Shown here piece by piece: positions 9,923-21,055 of a DNA stretch of 64,000 nt. The notes beneath the pieces are model-generated. The model searched no databases and had not been told where the DNA came from. It saw nothing but the letters and a program-made list of their open reading frames with translations. The stretch is taken from NCBI GenBank assembly GCA_029959085.1, contig JARWIR010000002.1:39304233-39368232 (forward strand). Direction: 5' to 3'. A program made the position numbers and the translations under genes. This DNA comes from Nemophila menziesii. Taxonomy: Eukaryota; Streptophyta; Magnoliopsida; Boraginales; Hydrophyllaceae. The first letter of the stretch is position 1; each line of letters opens with the position of its first letter.

Positions 9923-11790
9923 CATGCCCACCCAGGCATCCTTATATGCGCCCCAAAGCGTCTATAACTACCCACATTTACATCTTAAAATGGGTAACTT
10001 CACGTAATATCTGCATTCTCTCTTTAGAATGCAGTGTGGTAATTATACAATATTAGGTTCTCCATAACCCTTAGATCATAAGAACACCCTTGGTAATTAT
10101 ACTGATGTTGAGCATAGGATTAGAAGCAAAAATCATGTTAACCTGACCTAGTGTCTAGTTTTAGGAAGCTTTATTTAGGTTAGGAAAGCATAAAAACGAC
10201 TATCAGAAGCAAGTTACATGGTTAACTTTTTCAATCCATTTGTTTCTATTTGGTGTCATCAACACTTCTCATTATGTTACTTTTCTAGATCAATCTATTA
10301 GATCAGAAAGTTGATAATCAAATATTTTCCTATATCAATAATCACTCATGATAAAATAAGAAGATAATACAAGAGATACATTTATTTATTGAGGAAGTAT
10401 ATAAAGTAAAATATGAGAATAAAGAACAACAAGAGGGATACAAGCAACACATGAAGAAGATTACTCGAGTGATCTGGCTTTGGGGCCATCCCCTAATATC
10501 GTAAGGGTAAAAAATAATTTCTCTTCTTGAACCTATCGTGTGAGGCCAACTGCCTCTTGTGGTCATGGACAAATATTATTTCAATTTTTTGATAAAGTTT
10601 GGTTTTAACTTACTTATACAAGACATTATTTGAATTTTTTTCTCAGTTGATTAGCTTGAGTCTTGAATAGGTATATGTTGATTCCATCCTCCATATATAT
10701 TATCTTTTTAAGAGGATAACTATTTGATAATTAGGAGTAGTTGATTGTCCTGTGTTATTATCCTTCCTTTTCACAAGTAGGTGTTGCAATTATTATGTTA
10801 TGAAAGTACACATGGTTTGGCATTGCTGAAACACTGAGATCATTGAGAAATTTTGCACGAATAAGATCATACACAATTTACCCTATGATAATCTTTTATT
10901 AACCATCCAAGTATTTATTTCTTCCATTTACGATATTTTCATCCCCTCTTGGCCTATATGTACATATGGCAATAGAACTCTAAGGTTATAGTGTAGGGGT
11001 GATTAGTTAAAACTTGAGAGTGGGTAGTCTTGATTATTTTATTTCTAATCCATATGGAACCTTAGTGTTATATATGATGTATTGAGGACACGCAAGATGG
11101 TTTTTTTTGCGTAAGTGTCTATGTTGTACCCTCTAAAGAAATTTTCATGGAAAATAGAGAAGTTTAATGTCATTCACAATTCACATGCTTAATATGATTA
11201 CATTTAAATGTATCCTTTCATAAATCCATTAGTATCTTGGCTAAGTAGGGTACTAACTGAGATGTATCATCCTAATAACCTAGGTTCTTGTGATATGCAA
11301 TTATCAATCTCAAAACTTGTTAATGGGATACAATGTTCCTACAAGGTATAATTCACATCTAAAGAGATAAAAAAGATAAAAGAACATAAAAAGATGTAAA
11401 AAAATATGAGCCAAAACGAAAAAAATAATGGTACTACAAAATGAAAAAAATAGATGACCTAAACGATACCTCTTCAAGTCCAAAAAAAATGATACCTTTT
11501 GACCATAGGAAGTAACTAAGGTAGGATGAACATAAAGTATAAGAGTAGAGAAAAACTTGAATCCTAATTTAGTGTACAAAAATGAACTACTTCTATACGA
11601 CAAGATATACTAAAAACGCAACTAGAGCTAAAGATATCTATTTCTACCACCTCTAGAGTTACGACTTAGGTTGACTGGTTTTCTTGTGAAGCATGAGTAT
11701 CTAACTGCTTTACTTAATGTTTAGTTCAAAAATTCTCCTTATTCGAACACTTATCATATCACATGCATATTATCCTTCTCTGTTTTATAT
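9923..11790. other. Unassigned AT-rich DNA
   Basis: No open frame with recognisable protein content; the small open frames at 10342-10572 and 11310-11603 are low-complexity and unsupported. No LTR, terminal inverted repeat or RNA gene was recognised. The first five bases (CATGC) are the expected target duplication of element A. Confidence 0.5.
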
Positions 11791-11799
11791 CTCGGTTAT

Positions 11800-11900
11800 T
11801 TATCCTTGTCTTTATTTGAGGACAAGCAAATAGTAAGGATAAAATAAACGACAAACACATAATTATTGTGGGGGTGTAATGTGTGATGTGTCCATATAAC
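11800..11900 (+). mobile_element. Probable remnant of another LTR element's 3' end
   Basis: TTTGAGGACAAGCAAA (11814-11829) followed by TGTGGGGGTGTAA and then TGTGTGATGTG resembles the end of many plant Ty3/gypsy elements, where a GAGGACAAGCAA box and a polypurine tract GTGGGGGTG precede the 3' LTR. If so, the following few hundred bases would be LTR. No coding sequence and no second LTR were seen, so this rests on motif resemblance alone. Confidence 0.4.
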
Positions 11901-12268
11901 ACAGTAGAAATTCCATGTATCTTTTTTTAAGTGTTGAAAAAATAACAATGTTCTGGTCAGTTTAACAAACCATGTACCTCACTTTACATCTGAACCCCTT
12001 TGTAATAAATAAGGTTAAAAATTTAATTTTGTGACCTACATCACTTGACTAGTTGACCTATAATAAATATATTTTTTTTTTGGTCGAAACCTATAATAAA
12101 TATATATATGTTTATTTTTCACTTTTCACTGTCTTACCATCTATAATGTATTAAAAAATAATATACATATGTAAGTTTGAAAATTGAATACTTATAATAA
12201 TATGATTTGATCAATGATAGAATATATAAATAGAACCATCTTTATACGTTGTTTATTCATTATCTGAG

Positions 12269-12271
<3 letters not shown>
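11901..12271. other. AT-rich DNA, nothing recognised
   Basis: Strongly AT-rich, possibly the LTR of the remnant just upstream, otherwise without features until the TA repeat into which the copia element inserted. Confidence 0.4.

Positions 12272-12300
<29 letters not shown>
12272..12300. repeat. TA dinucleotide microsatellite, left part
   Basis: Uninterrupted (AT)n ending at the copia LTR. The right part resumes at 17792, so the element split one microsatellite. The last five bases, ATATA, equal the five after the element (17792-17796), compatible with a target duplication, although a repeat of this kind cannot prove it. Confidence 0.9.
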
Positions 12301-12304
<4 letters not shown>

Positions 12305-12921
12305 GAATATATATATATGTGGATATATATATTATGTGAAGTGTTATGTTTTAATAGGCTGATTACTTATTGATGTGGCATTGACGTGGCTTGATCTCAT
12401 GCGCTTGATCTTATTACCATCGGATGGCTCACATTCGCTCGTGATCTTTGTCTCTTATATAAGGGAAAGTGGGTTGACCGAAGTCATAACCCTTACTCTC
12501 TCATCTTCCGCGTTCTCTCTCGTTTCTAATACACTAAACCCTAGTTTTGTAGAAGATCAACCTCTGATTCTTCTTGTAATCGATTAGATAGCTTCTTGAT
12601 AGTAACATCTCGTGTAATTTGTGATAATCATCTTGATTAATCACTAGATAGCCTTATTCATCTGTTTAGGGTTCGAGAGTTAGATTAGAAGTGGTATTCA
12701 TTCGATTGTGTGGTTTTGTATTGTAAGGTGAACTGAAATATTGTATCTCTTGTGTTTTCTAGTAGCCGAGCACCTCTCATCGGAGCTCAACGTGGATGTA
12801 GGTCTGATTTGGACTGAACCACGATAAAATCTGTGTTCTTACTTTCTCGCTTTAATTTCTTGTGTGTGTGGTTATTGAGTTGTGGGATTTGAGGATTAAT
12901 ATTGATAGGAAAATTACAACA
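12301..12921 (+). repeat. 5' LTR of copia element 1
   Basis: 621 bp, begins TGAAGAATAT and ends ATTACAACA (TG...CA). It contains a TATATAA box and a 70-codon open frame (12375-12587) that appears identically in the other LTR and is not taken as a gene. Confidence 0.96.
12456..12462 (+). promoter_or_regulatory. TATA box of copia element 1 LTR promoter
   Basis: TATATAA inside CTCTTATATAAGGGAAAG, followed by pyrimidine-rich sequence suitable for a start site about 30 bp downstream. The same box is at 17326-17332 in the 3' LTR. Confidence 0.6.
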
Positions 12922-12922
12922 G

Positions 12923-12934
12923 TGGTATCAGAGC
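12923..12934 (+). other. Primer-binding site, initiator-Met tRNA type
   Basis: TGGTATCAGAGC, one base after the 5' LTR, the standard initiator-methionine tRNA complement used by copia elements. Confidence 0.93.
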
Positions 12935-13060
12935 TTGATTATTAATCTTGGGCTATCAGATTAAGGTTTCAAATCGGTGTTCTTGGAAAATTAGGGTTCC
13001 GCCTAATTTCATCTCGAGGGTTTTATTACGATCTCTCTCCGTTCTTGTTTAATTCATACA

Positions 13061-16000
13061 ATGACTACCTCTACACGAATTGATATGTCCGTGTTCGATG
13101 GTAAGATGGATTTCGGTGTTTGGCAGAAAAAGATGAAGGTTCTACTCTCCCATCATAAAGTGGGAAGTGCTCTTATTGAGGACATTAAAGAGTGGCGTGA
13201 AGGTGAACTTGACAAAGAAGCACAAATCAAAGAAGAAGCGTATAATATCCTCTTCTTGAATCTTTCTGACTCTGTCATTCGACAGGTTGATGGTGCTGAT
13301 ACAGCTCTTGAGCTGTGGGGTAAACTCGAAACTCTCTATGCCTCTAAATCTGTTCCTAATCTTGCTTTCTTGAAAGGTTCTTTGTTTAATTATAAAATGG
13401 ATGTTTCTAAATCTATTGATGAGAATTTAGATGAATTTACTAAGATGTCCCTTGTTCTGAAAGGAACCACTATGGCCTTAGATGACACTAGTAAATGTAT
13501 GATCCTTTTGAATGCTATACCTGAATCTTTTCAAGTTGTGAAAGATGTGTTTCAATATGCTAGTACTGTCCCTACTTATGATCAAGTTGTTACTGCTCTT
13601 AAGACCCGAGAAAATGAATTAAAGTCCCTTAAAAGAACTGGAATTAACATGTATGTTAACCCTAGAACAGATACTACTCAATCACTTGACTTAGCTAAGA
13701 ATAAGAAAGGAAAGAAAACCACTAGTTCTAAGAATAAAGAAACTAGGAAGTGTTTTCACTGTGGGAAAGCTGGACACTTAAAGAAAAATTGCTATAAGTT
13801 GAAAAACAAGTTGAATAATAATGAATCTAATATAGCTAGTATGCCTAAGACTACTGATGATGTATTTGAAGTCCTGAATGTGAGTAATTTGTCTGAGCAT
13901 GCTAGTTGGATACTTGATTCTGGTTGTACCTTTCACATGTGTCCCATACTTGAATTATTTCATGACTTGTCTTATGTGAACAATGAAACTGTATATATGG
14001 GGAATAACAACACTTGTGAGGTTAAAGGTATTGGGAAGATTAAATTGAGAATGGGTTCTGGGAAATGTATTGAATTGACTAATGTGAGATATATTCCTGA
14101 TTTGAAAAGAAATTTAATTTCTTTGGGTGCTTTAGATGATCTTGGTTGTGTTTCCAATGTTTCTAAAGGTGTTATTCATGTTTATAAGAATGGTAAATTG
14201 CTTTTATCTGGTGTTAAACATGCTGGTCTATATGTTCTTGATGGTACTCATATAATTGGTTCTGTGAATTCTGTTACTAATGCTTCATCTCAGGCTACCA
14301 CTGAAAAGTGGCATTTAAGGCTAGGGCATATGAGTCAACAAGGACTCAGTGTCCTTAGCAAACAAGGTATGCTTGGAAAAGACACAGTTGGGGACCTTCC
14401 CTTCTGTGAGACTTGTGTGTTGGGTAAACAACATAGGGTAAGTTTCAAGCCTGGAACTCATACTTCCAAGGCTTGTCTTGAATATGTTCATGCAGACCTT
14501 TGGGGTCCTGAGAGGTATGATGCTCATGGTAATTTCAAATACTTCCTTTCTTTAGTTGATGACTTTAGTAGGAGGGTCTGGACCTTCTTACTTAAAACTA
14601 AAGATGAAACTTTTCAAAAAATCAAAGAATGGAAGTGTTTGGAAGAAAATCAAACTGGTTTAACTTTAAAAGTTTTGAGAACTGATAATGGTCTTGAATT
14701 TTGTAACACTGAGTTTGATTTATATTGTAAGACTAATGGAATTTTGAGACACAGGACAGTCAGGCATACACCACAACAAAATGGTGTAGCTGAGAGGATG
14801 AACAGGACACTCCTTGAGAAAGTCAGATGTATGCTCTTCACCTCAGGCTTACCCAAAGAATTTTGGGGAGAAGCTCTTTACACAGCCACATATCTTGTGA
14901 ATAGGAGTCCAAACAGGTCCATAGGACTTAAGACTCCTATGGAAATTTGGAAGGGGCAAAAACCAAACCTATCTTTTCTTAAACCCTTTGGGTGTGCAGC
15001 TTATGCACACACAAAGGAGGGTAAGTTAGATCCTAGGTCTATCAAATGCATAATGTTGGGTTATCAAAACCAACATGGTGTAAAGGGTTATAGACTGTGG
15101 GAAAAAGACAGTAGGGGTTTCAAAGTTATTGTTAGTAGAGATGTGATTTTTGATGAACTAACATTCCCTTTCAAAAATGGTACAGGTACAGGTGATGATG
15201 ACTTACCTGAACCTGCACAACCTCAACAAGTGGTGGGAATAGAGAAAGAGGTGGAGTCTGAGTCTTCCAGTCCAGTTGATGATCATGGAGATGCACCAAG
15301 CCCTCCCCATGATGAAGCTGAAGCTACTGAGGACAATGAGGGTGAGGAACATCCTCCTGAGTCTTCAACAGGGCAACTTCAGAACTATCAACTCACCAGA
15401 GATAGGACTAGAAGGGAAACCAGAGCTCCTTCAAGATACTCATATGCTGACCTTGTATATACAGCCTTGAATGCTTCAGTTGAGGTCACAAACTCTGAAC
15501 CAACATCCTATATGGATGCTATGGAGGCAGAGGATAGGATACAGTGGGAAAAGGCTATGAAGGAAGAGATTACATCACTACATGATAACAACACCTGGGT
15601 TCTCACTGAACTACCTCAGAAACAAAAGGTGGTGGAGTGTAGGTGGTTGTTTAAGCTCAAAGAAGGCATCTCTGAGACTGACCCTCCAAGGTATAAAGCT
15701 AGATTGGTGGCAAAAGGCTATACTCAAAGGGAAGGTATTGATTTCAATGAAATTTTCTCTCCTGTGGTTAAGTTTAAGACTATTAGGGCTATGTTAGCTT
15801 TTGCTGCTTGTTATAACCTTGAGATTGAGCAATTAGATGTTAAGACTGCTTTTTTGCATGGTGACTTAGATGAAACAATTTTCATGAGACAACCTGAGGG
15901 TTTTATTGACCCTAAATTGCCTGATCATGTATGCTTACTGAAAAAATCCCTTTATGGTTTAAAACAGTCCCCTAGACAATGGTATAAGAAGTTTGACTCA

Positions 16001-17056
16001 TTTATGCTTAAATGTGACTATGTAAGATCTGATTATGATGCTTGCTTGTATCTATCTGTTAAAACTGATCATCATGTATATGTTTTACTCTATGTTGATG
16101 ATATGCTCATTATTTCTAAGTCCCTTAAGTATATATCTGAGTTAAAGAGTAAACTTAGTAAGGAATTTGATATGAAAGATCTTGGAAATGCTAAGAAAAT
16201 CTTAGGGATGATGATTGATAGAGATAGAGATAAATGCATGATTAAGCTTCACCAGGAACCTTATTTGAGAAAAGTAATTTCAAAATTTGGTAGCTTGAAT
16301 TGCAAAACTGTTATGACTCCTTTGGCTGGTCATTTTGTTTTATCTAAACATTTGTGCCCCAAGTCTCAGTCTGATATTCTTAAGATGGATAATGTCCCAT
16401 ATGCTAATGTTATAGGGTCCCTAATGTATGCCATGATTAGTACTAGACCAGATTTGTCCTTTGCTATATCTTTATTGAGCAGGTACATGTCAAATCCTGG
16501 TTGGGATCATTGGTGTGCTCTTAAACATGTTCTTGCATATGTTGGAAGAACTTTGAGTGTTGGACTGTGTTATGGAAATCATAATATACCTTTTGAGTTA
16601 GTTGGATATGTAGATTCAGATTTTGCTGGAGATAGAGACTCAAGAAAGTCTACTACCTCTTACTGTTTCACTCTTGGAGGTAATTGTATTTCTTGGAAGT
16701 CTCAACTTCAACCCTTAGTGGCTTTGTCCACTACTGAGGCTGAATATGTGGCTATAACTGATGCTTCTAAAGAAGCAATTTGGCTTCAAAATCTGTTATC
16801 TGAAGCATGTATTGTGAAGGGTAAGGCTACTATATTCTCTGACAGTCAAAGTGCAATTCAATTGAGTAAAAACCCAGTATATCATGAAAGGACCAAACAT
16901 ATTGATGTTAAGTATCATTATATAAGAGATATACTGGCTAGTGGTGAAGTTAAGTTGTTGAAAGTGGCTACTGAGGATAATCCTGCTGATTTTGGTACTA
17001 AAATTGTTACTAATGTCAAGTTCAAGCATTGCTTGGATTTGCTTTCTATTTGTTGA
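13061..17056 (+). CDS. Intact copia gag-pol polyprotein, 1331 aa
   Basis: A single ORF from ATG 13061 to the stop before the polypurine tract. Gag (about 1-220) is UBN2-like; a zinc knuckle CFHCGKAGHLKKNC is near 231-244. Protease active site WILDSGCTFHMC is near 284. The integrase zinc finger WHLRLGH...CETCVLG is near 416-450, the catalytic core Asp in HADLWGP near 478, Asp in RTDNGLEF near 541, Glu in NGVAERMNR near 577, and a VKGYRLW motif follows. RT spans about 855-1100 with KTAFLHGDL, YGLKQSPRQWY and YVDD near 1010. RNase H covers about 1180-1310 (YVDSDFAGD, STTEAEYVA, HIDVKYHYI). All catalytic residues I can check are present and no stop interrupts it. The polyprotein would self-cleave and carry out reverse transcription and integration. 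Confidence 0.97.
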   Translation: MTTSTRIDMSVFDGKMDFGVWQKKMKVLLSHHKVGSALIEDIKEWREGELDKEAQIKEEAYNILFLNLSDSVIRQVDGADTALELWGKLETLYASKSVPNLAFLKGSLFNYKMDVSKSIDENLDEFTKMSLVLKGTTMALDDTSKCMILLNAIPESFQVVKDVFQYASTVPTYDQVVTALKTRENELKSLKRTGINMYVNPRTDTTQSLDLAKNKKGKKTTSSKNKETRKCFHCGKAGHLKKNCYKLKNKLNNNESNIASMPKTTDDVFEVLNVSNLSEHASWILDSGCTFHMCPILELFHDLSYVNNETVYMGNNNTCEVKGIGKIKLRMGSGKCIELTNVRYIPDLKRNLISLGALDDLGCVSNVSKGVIHVYKNGKLLLSGVKHAGLYVLDGTHIIGSVNSVTNASSQATTEKWHLRLGHMSQQGLSVLSKQGMLGKDTVGDLPFCETCVLGKQHRVSFKPGTHTSKACLEYVHADLWGPERYDAHGNFKYFLSLVDDFSRRVWTFLLKTKDETFQKIKEWKCLEENQTGLTLKVLRTDNGLEFCNTEFDLYCKTNGILRHRTVRHTPQQNGVAERMNRTLLEKVRCMLFTSGLPKEFWGEALYTATYLVNRSPNRSIGLKTPMEIWKGQKPNLSFLKPFGCAAYAHTKEGKLDPRSIKCIMLGYQNQHGVKGYRLWEKDSRGFKVIVSRDVIFDELTFPFKNGTGTGDDDLPEPAQPQQVVGIEKEVESESSSPVDDHGDAPSPPHDEAEATEDNEGEEHPPESSTGQLQNYQLTRDRTRRETRAPSRYSYADLVYTALNASVEVTNSEPTSYMDAMEAEDRIQWEKAMKEEITSLHDNNTWVLTELPQKQKVVECRWLFKLKEGISETDPPRYKARLVAKGYTQREGIDFNEIFSPVVKFKTIRAMLAFAACYNLEIEQLDVKTAFLHGDLDETIFMRQPEGFIDPKLPDHVCLLKKSLYGLKQSPRQWYKKFDSFMLKCDYVRSDYDACLYLSVKTDHHVYVLLYVDDMLIISKSLKYISELKSKLSKEFDMKDLGNAKKILGMMIDRDRDKCMIKLHQEPYLRKVISKFGSLNCKTVMTPLAGHFVLSKHLCPKSQSDILKMDNVPYANVIGSLMYAMISTRPDLSFAISLLSRYMSNPGWDHWCALKHVLAYVGRTLSVGLCYGNHNIPFELVGYVDSDFAGDRDSRKSTTSYCFTLGGNCISWKSQLQPLVALSTTEAEYVAITDASKEAIWLQNLLSEACIVKGKATIFSDSQSAIQLSKNPVYHERTKHIDVKYHYIRDILASGEVKLLKVATEDNPADFGTKIVTNVKFKHCLDLLSIC

Positions 17057-17134
17057 TATTTTGCAGGTGGTTTTGAGCTGAGATGATGATAGAGATGGTT
17101 TAGGCTGGCTAGAAATCCTTGAGGTGCAGTTTCA

Positions 17135-17170
17135 GGTGGAGGTGGAGGAGTAACACTTCAAGGTGGAGAT
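17135..17170 (+). other. Polypurine tract of copia element 1
   Basis: Purine-rich AGGTGGAGGTGGAGGAG followed by AAGGTGGAGAT directly against the 3' LTR start at 17171; the latter is the likely plus-strand primer. Confidence 0.8.
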
Positions 17171-17785
17171 TGAAGAATATATATATATGTGGATATATAT
17201 ATTATGTGAAGTGTTATGTTTTAATAGGCTGATTACTTATTGATGTGGCATTGACGTGGCTTGATCTCATGCGCTTGATCTTATTACCATCGGATGGCTC
17301 ACATTCGCTCGTGATCTTTGTCTCTTATATAAGGGAAAGTGGGTTGACCGAAGTCATAACCCTTACTCTCTCATCTTCCGCGTTCTCTCTCGTTTCTAAT
17401 ACACTAAACCCTAGTTTTGTAGAAGATCAACCTCTGATTCTTCTTGTAATCGATTAGATAGCTTCTTGATAGTAACATCTCGTGTAATTTGTGATAATCA
17501 TCTTGATTAATCACTAGATAGCCTTATTCATCTGTTTAGGGTTCGAGAGTTAGATTAGAAGTGGTATTCATTCGATTGTGTGGTTTTGTATTGTAAGGTG
17601 AACTGAAATATTGTATCTCTTGTGTTTTCTAGTAGCCGAGCACCTCTCATCGGAGCTCAACGTGGATGTAGGTCTGATTTGGACTGAACCACGATAAAAT
17701 CTGTGTTCTTACTTTCTCGCTTTAATTTCTTGTGTGTGTGGTTATTGAGTTGTGGGATTTGAGGATTAATATTGATAGGAAAATT

Positions 17786-17791
<6 letters not shown>
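17171..17791 (+). repeat. 3' LTR of copia element 1
   Basis: 621 bp, identical to 12301-12921 as read. It would supply polyadenylation and holds a second TATATAA box at 17326-17332. Confidence 0.96.

Positions 17792-17832
<41 letters not shown>
17792..17832. repeat. TA dinucleotide microsatellite, right part
   Basis: About 40 bp of (AT)n that continues the repeat at 12272-12300 on the other side of the copia insertion. Confidence 0.9.
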
Positions 17833-17838
<6 letters not shown>

Positions 17839-18459
17839 AGATATTCATAAATAAAATCAGTTTGAATTAAATAAATTTGTTCAGTGATTGCATAACCCGC
17901 AAATCGCGACGTGGATGGTTGTACGGAACGTAATTCCAAAAAGACGAATTTATTTAACTATTGATTTGGTTAGCTATAACTATCATAAACCAAAATTTTT
18001 GGTATATTTCACCAGCAAAATCGTCAGGAGTAGACTGCCACAGTATAATGTATTTTGGTTCGGTTATATGTGTTGTCGTTTCAAACTATCGGTCAAAACT
18101 AATTTGTCATCGGTCAGAATTGTTTGGGCAAGAAATTTGGGTTATGTAACCTCCTTTTGTCTTCACAGTTCATTTGTTTTTAAAGGAAAATATAAATTGG
18201 AGCTTAAAAAATTCTAAAATTCTTTTGAATTCTAACTAAAAGAACAATTGTATTTCTAATTTTATAATTTGGGTTTTGACTGTTATACTCTTTGTTAATT
18301 TATTCGTCTGAAAAGAGATTTTTATTATTTTCTCGGTGAGTGCAGACTCATGAAGGTTCACACCTATTTTCGTAAATAAAACCATAATGCGTACGGTCCT
18401 GTGTCGTTTTTTTACAATTTTTATCAATGGTTATTAAAATATTAATAGTTTTGTCCATG
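17833..18459. other. Unassigned AT-rich DNA
   Basis: Open frames here (17888-18217 among them) show no recognisable domain and strong AT composition. No repeat or element boundary seen. Confidence 0.4.
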
Positions 18460-18555
18460 CCCATCTCGAACAATAGTTAGATGGATACAGACCTATCTCG
18501 AATAATAACTAGATTGGTACGGACCCATCTCGAACAATGACTATATGGGTACATA
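18460..18555. repeat. Short tandem repeat, 32-bp unit, three copies
   Basis: CCCATCTCGAACAAT-like units begin at 18460, 18492 and 18524, an exact 32-bp period, with a degenerate fourth start at 18556. Confidence 0.75.
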
Positions 18556-18620
18556 CCCAATTAGACCATCTCCAGCAGTACCCATGACACAATAACAAAC
18601 ACAAAGTACTGCAGTTGTTC

Positions 18621-18727
18621 TTGGGTTGTACCCAAGGGGAATAAAAACAAAATAAAAATCTCTTCAAGTTGGGTTGCACCCATCTAGCTAAAAACATATC
18701 TTCACACTTCACATTGGGTTGTACCCA
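18621..18727. repeat. Three spaced copies of TTGGGTTGTACCCA
   Basis: A 14-bp near-palindrome (GGGT...ACCC) occurs at 18621-18634, 18669-18682 (GCA in place of GTA) and 18714-18727, spaced 48 and 45 bp. Just upstream ACCATCTCCAGCAG (about 18572) resembles the ends of some plant non-autonomous DNA elements, but no matching inverted end was found. Confidence 0.6.
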
Positions 18728-18779
18728 TGACCCAAAAACAAAAAGAAATCTATGTACAATCATCATTCATTCACAGGGG

Positions 18780-19480
18780 CGGTAATAAAAAATTAAAAAA
18801 CCAAAAACCCATTAATAAAATTCAGAACAACAAGGGAGAGATGACAGACTTTGGTCCAGTGATGCGGCGACCATGGCGGAGCTTGGATCACGAACGACGG
18901 TTTTCTTCTTCAAGAAAGCTTCAGCGGGAAGGTGAGACTTGGGTTCTTGATAGGTGCTAGAGATTGGGGTTCATTTTATGGTAGAGAATGGACCACTGTG
19001 ATGACGGTTTTCTTCTCCAGGAGATCTTCAGAGGGAAGGTGAGACCCGAGATCTTGATAGGTGGTGGAGAAGATGGTGGTGAAGAGATGGTGAGCAGGAG
19101 ATGGTGGTGGTGTCGGTGTTCGTGAGCAGGAGAACGCCATCCGTGGGAAGGTGAGATCCGAGTGGTGAGGGGAGGCGGTGGTTGTGGGTTGGTGAGAAAA
19201 GAGAGAACGACAACATTTGTTGGTGGTGGAGAATAACCACGAACGGCGCGGCTTGGTGGATGGTGGAGAAGGGCCAATGCTGGCGCCGATTTTCTTGTGC
19301 AAGAGAGAGCATTGTCGTTGGTGGAGAAGGTCCATTAATGGAGGGAAGGGTTTTATATGGGAGAGAGAAGAGAGAGGAGTAGGATCCGATACCTTACGCG
19401 GTTTTGTGTTTTTTTTTGGGTATTTCACTATGGTTAAGAGGGTAGCGGAGGGTATTTTGGGATTTTTCACCTTCTAGTTG
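18780..19480. other. GC-richer region with a degenerate repeat of about 105-118 bp
   Basis: Composition changes sharply from the AT-rich surroundings. A block GGTTTTCTTCT..., AGCTTCAG.., GGGAAGGTGAGA occurs near 18897-18965, again near 19002-19070, and a third time weakly near 19118-19180. Open frames exist on both strands (minus 18976-19470, 164 codons; plus 18727-18960) but are Ser/Thr/Pro or Gly/Arg-biased with no domain I recognise. This could be a captured host fragment in a non-autonomous element or simple repeat-derived DNA. I do not call a gene. Confidence 0.4.
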
Positions 19481-19531
19481 CGTTGCTAAAGTGGTAGTTA
19501 GGTTAGGGGACTTTTGGAATATCTTCAATAG

Positions 19532-21019
19532 TGGTGTCGCCTAAGGTGTGATGAAAATATGATAATAAATGATGCAGCTAACACCCTAGCCTAAACACGG
19601 TATCCACTGCAAGTATCATAGGTCGTATGAAAGTTTTAATGATAAATAAGATTTGTTCATCAGAGACTACGAAAGTTAGAGAGAACTAATGCAGTATAAA
19701 GTGCGGATAAAAAAGCTAAATGAATAATATGCTGAAAATAAAAGACTAATAGAATTTTTGTTGGGTTTTTGAATAAGAATAATAAATTAAATAAAGAGAA
19801 GAAGATAGTATGAGAGTTTAGCTCGAGATATAGCAAGTAATCCCCACTAGCATTTTTTTTATTCTAATCATGTAAGGGAGAATTGTGTGATATGCAATCA
19901 CCAGGATTCTATATTTCTCCTTACCCCCTTCTGGGTGGACTTAAGAGGCGACCTAATAATTACCAAGGGACTTGGGTAGGGGACCTGCAATAATGATCGG
20001 TGATTAAATCTCAAACCCTAATGACTATCTAGTTAGGCAAGCTCTTCCGAATCACTACCGCACACTAAACGTTTATGTGGTGTTTCAATAATTAGATACT
20101 CCTTCAGGTTACCATCTAACTACTATTAAGGTAATCCTATATGTTGGCCACCGTAAGAACTACAGAAAATAAATCAAAACACATAAAACAGAGAATAAAA
20201 CACTAATATCAATTTAAATGCGAACATCCCAAATTAAAACAGATGTAAGAAAAGTCTAGGGTTCATACCCATATGCTAATTTCAAGTTAAAATAGAAATA
20301 GTTTCATACTAGAAAAAGAAAGGAAAATAATTACAAATTTGAAGGATTAGGAAGGCATGATTTGTTGTCTAACTCCTTCAAATCTTTTATTCTCTTGATG
20401 TAAGCTTCCTCTTGGCTTAAAGGCTGACCAATGATGTGTTTCTACTAATAAGAGGGTGTATTTATAGGGTTTTCTAAATCCTAGGTCTAAATATTGGAGT
20501 AGAAGTCAAGTAATTGGACTCTTTTCCAAATCAATTTTGTTTCCTAAAATATACAAGAAGGGATAAACTGATGTTGTCTTGTTTTGGTCGTATCTCACTC
20601 ATTACTGCTCCGATTTTTGCCTACTTTATATCGAAACGACCGCGTCGAAAAGATTTACACTTTTCCCAGCTGATTTTGAGTTATCTTCACTTTAGTAGAC
20701 GTAGAATTTTAGATTTACTTGGAAACTTTTCCTTTCCTATTTAATCTCTACTTCCTTTTATCTCCAATTTCCATCCATATTTTCTTTCCTTTATCTCTTA
20801 GAATATATTTGGCATCTAATTAATTTACATATATCCTTTAAAGCTTCACACTAAACAAATAAATTAAACCCAATATGCTCTAAAAATAATAAATACCCAA
20901 ATCAAGACAAGAAATAAGAAAATACTAAAATATGAATAAAAATATATAATTAAATAACTAAATACACCTAAAATGATGTCTCCAAGCTAGATTATTATAT
21001 CATAAATAGGGAGACATCA
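19532..21019 (-). repeat. 3' LTR of element D, 1488 bp
   Basis: Plus-strand reading starts TGGTGTCGCCTAAGGTGTG and ends GGGAGACATCA, the same ends as the B-family LTRs. A sense-strand TATAAATA box lies at 20459-20466 on the plus strand. Confidence 0.88.
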
Positions 21020-21055
21020 AGAACCCCAACTCAAAGTTGTATCGTCCCGATACAA
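21020..21055 (-). other. Polypurine tract and hairpin next to the D LTR
   Basis: AGAACCCCAACTCAAAG is the complement of the polypurine tract; next to it TTGTATCG-TCC-CGATACAA (21037-21055) is a perfect 8-bp stem with a 3-base loop. The same arrangement is present at the LTR border of B1, B2 and B3. Confidence 0.75.

Larger units (their letters stand above)
12301..17791 (+). mobile_element. Complete Ty1/copia element 1 (Tork/Tnt1-like), 5491 bp
   Basis: Two 621-bp LTRs, primer-binding site, one uninterrupted gag-pol ORF, polypurine tract and a probable 5-bp ATATA target duplication. The LTRs show no difference on base-by-base reading, so the insertion is very recent. Domain order gag-protease-integrase-RT-RNase H marks it as copia; the gag style resembles the Tork/Tnt1 lineage as I remember it. 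It is the only coding-intact autonomous element in the window and may be able to move. Confidence 0.96.

Noticed and set aside
9923..9927. CATGC as proof of target duplication for element A
   Set aside because: The other end is outside the window, so it cannot be compared.
12272..12300. TA repeat as a centromeric satellite
   Set aside because: Only a short dinucleotide microsatellite split by a copia insertion.
12375..12587. 70-codon ORF found twice (also 17245-17457)
   Set aside because: It lies wholly within the copia 1 LTR and is identical only because the LTRs are identical; no domain.
18976..19470. 164-codon minus-strand ORF as a host gene
   Set aside because: Biased composition, repeat-derived, overlapping frames on both strands, no recognisable domain or gene structure.
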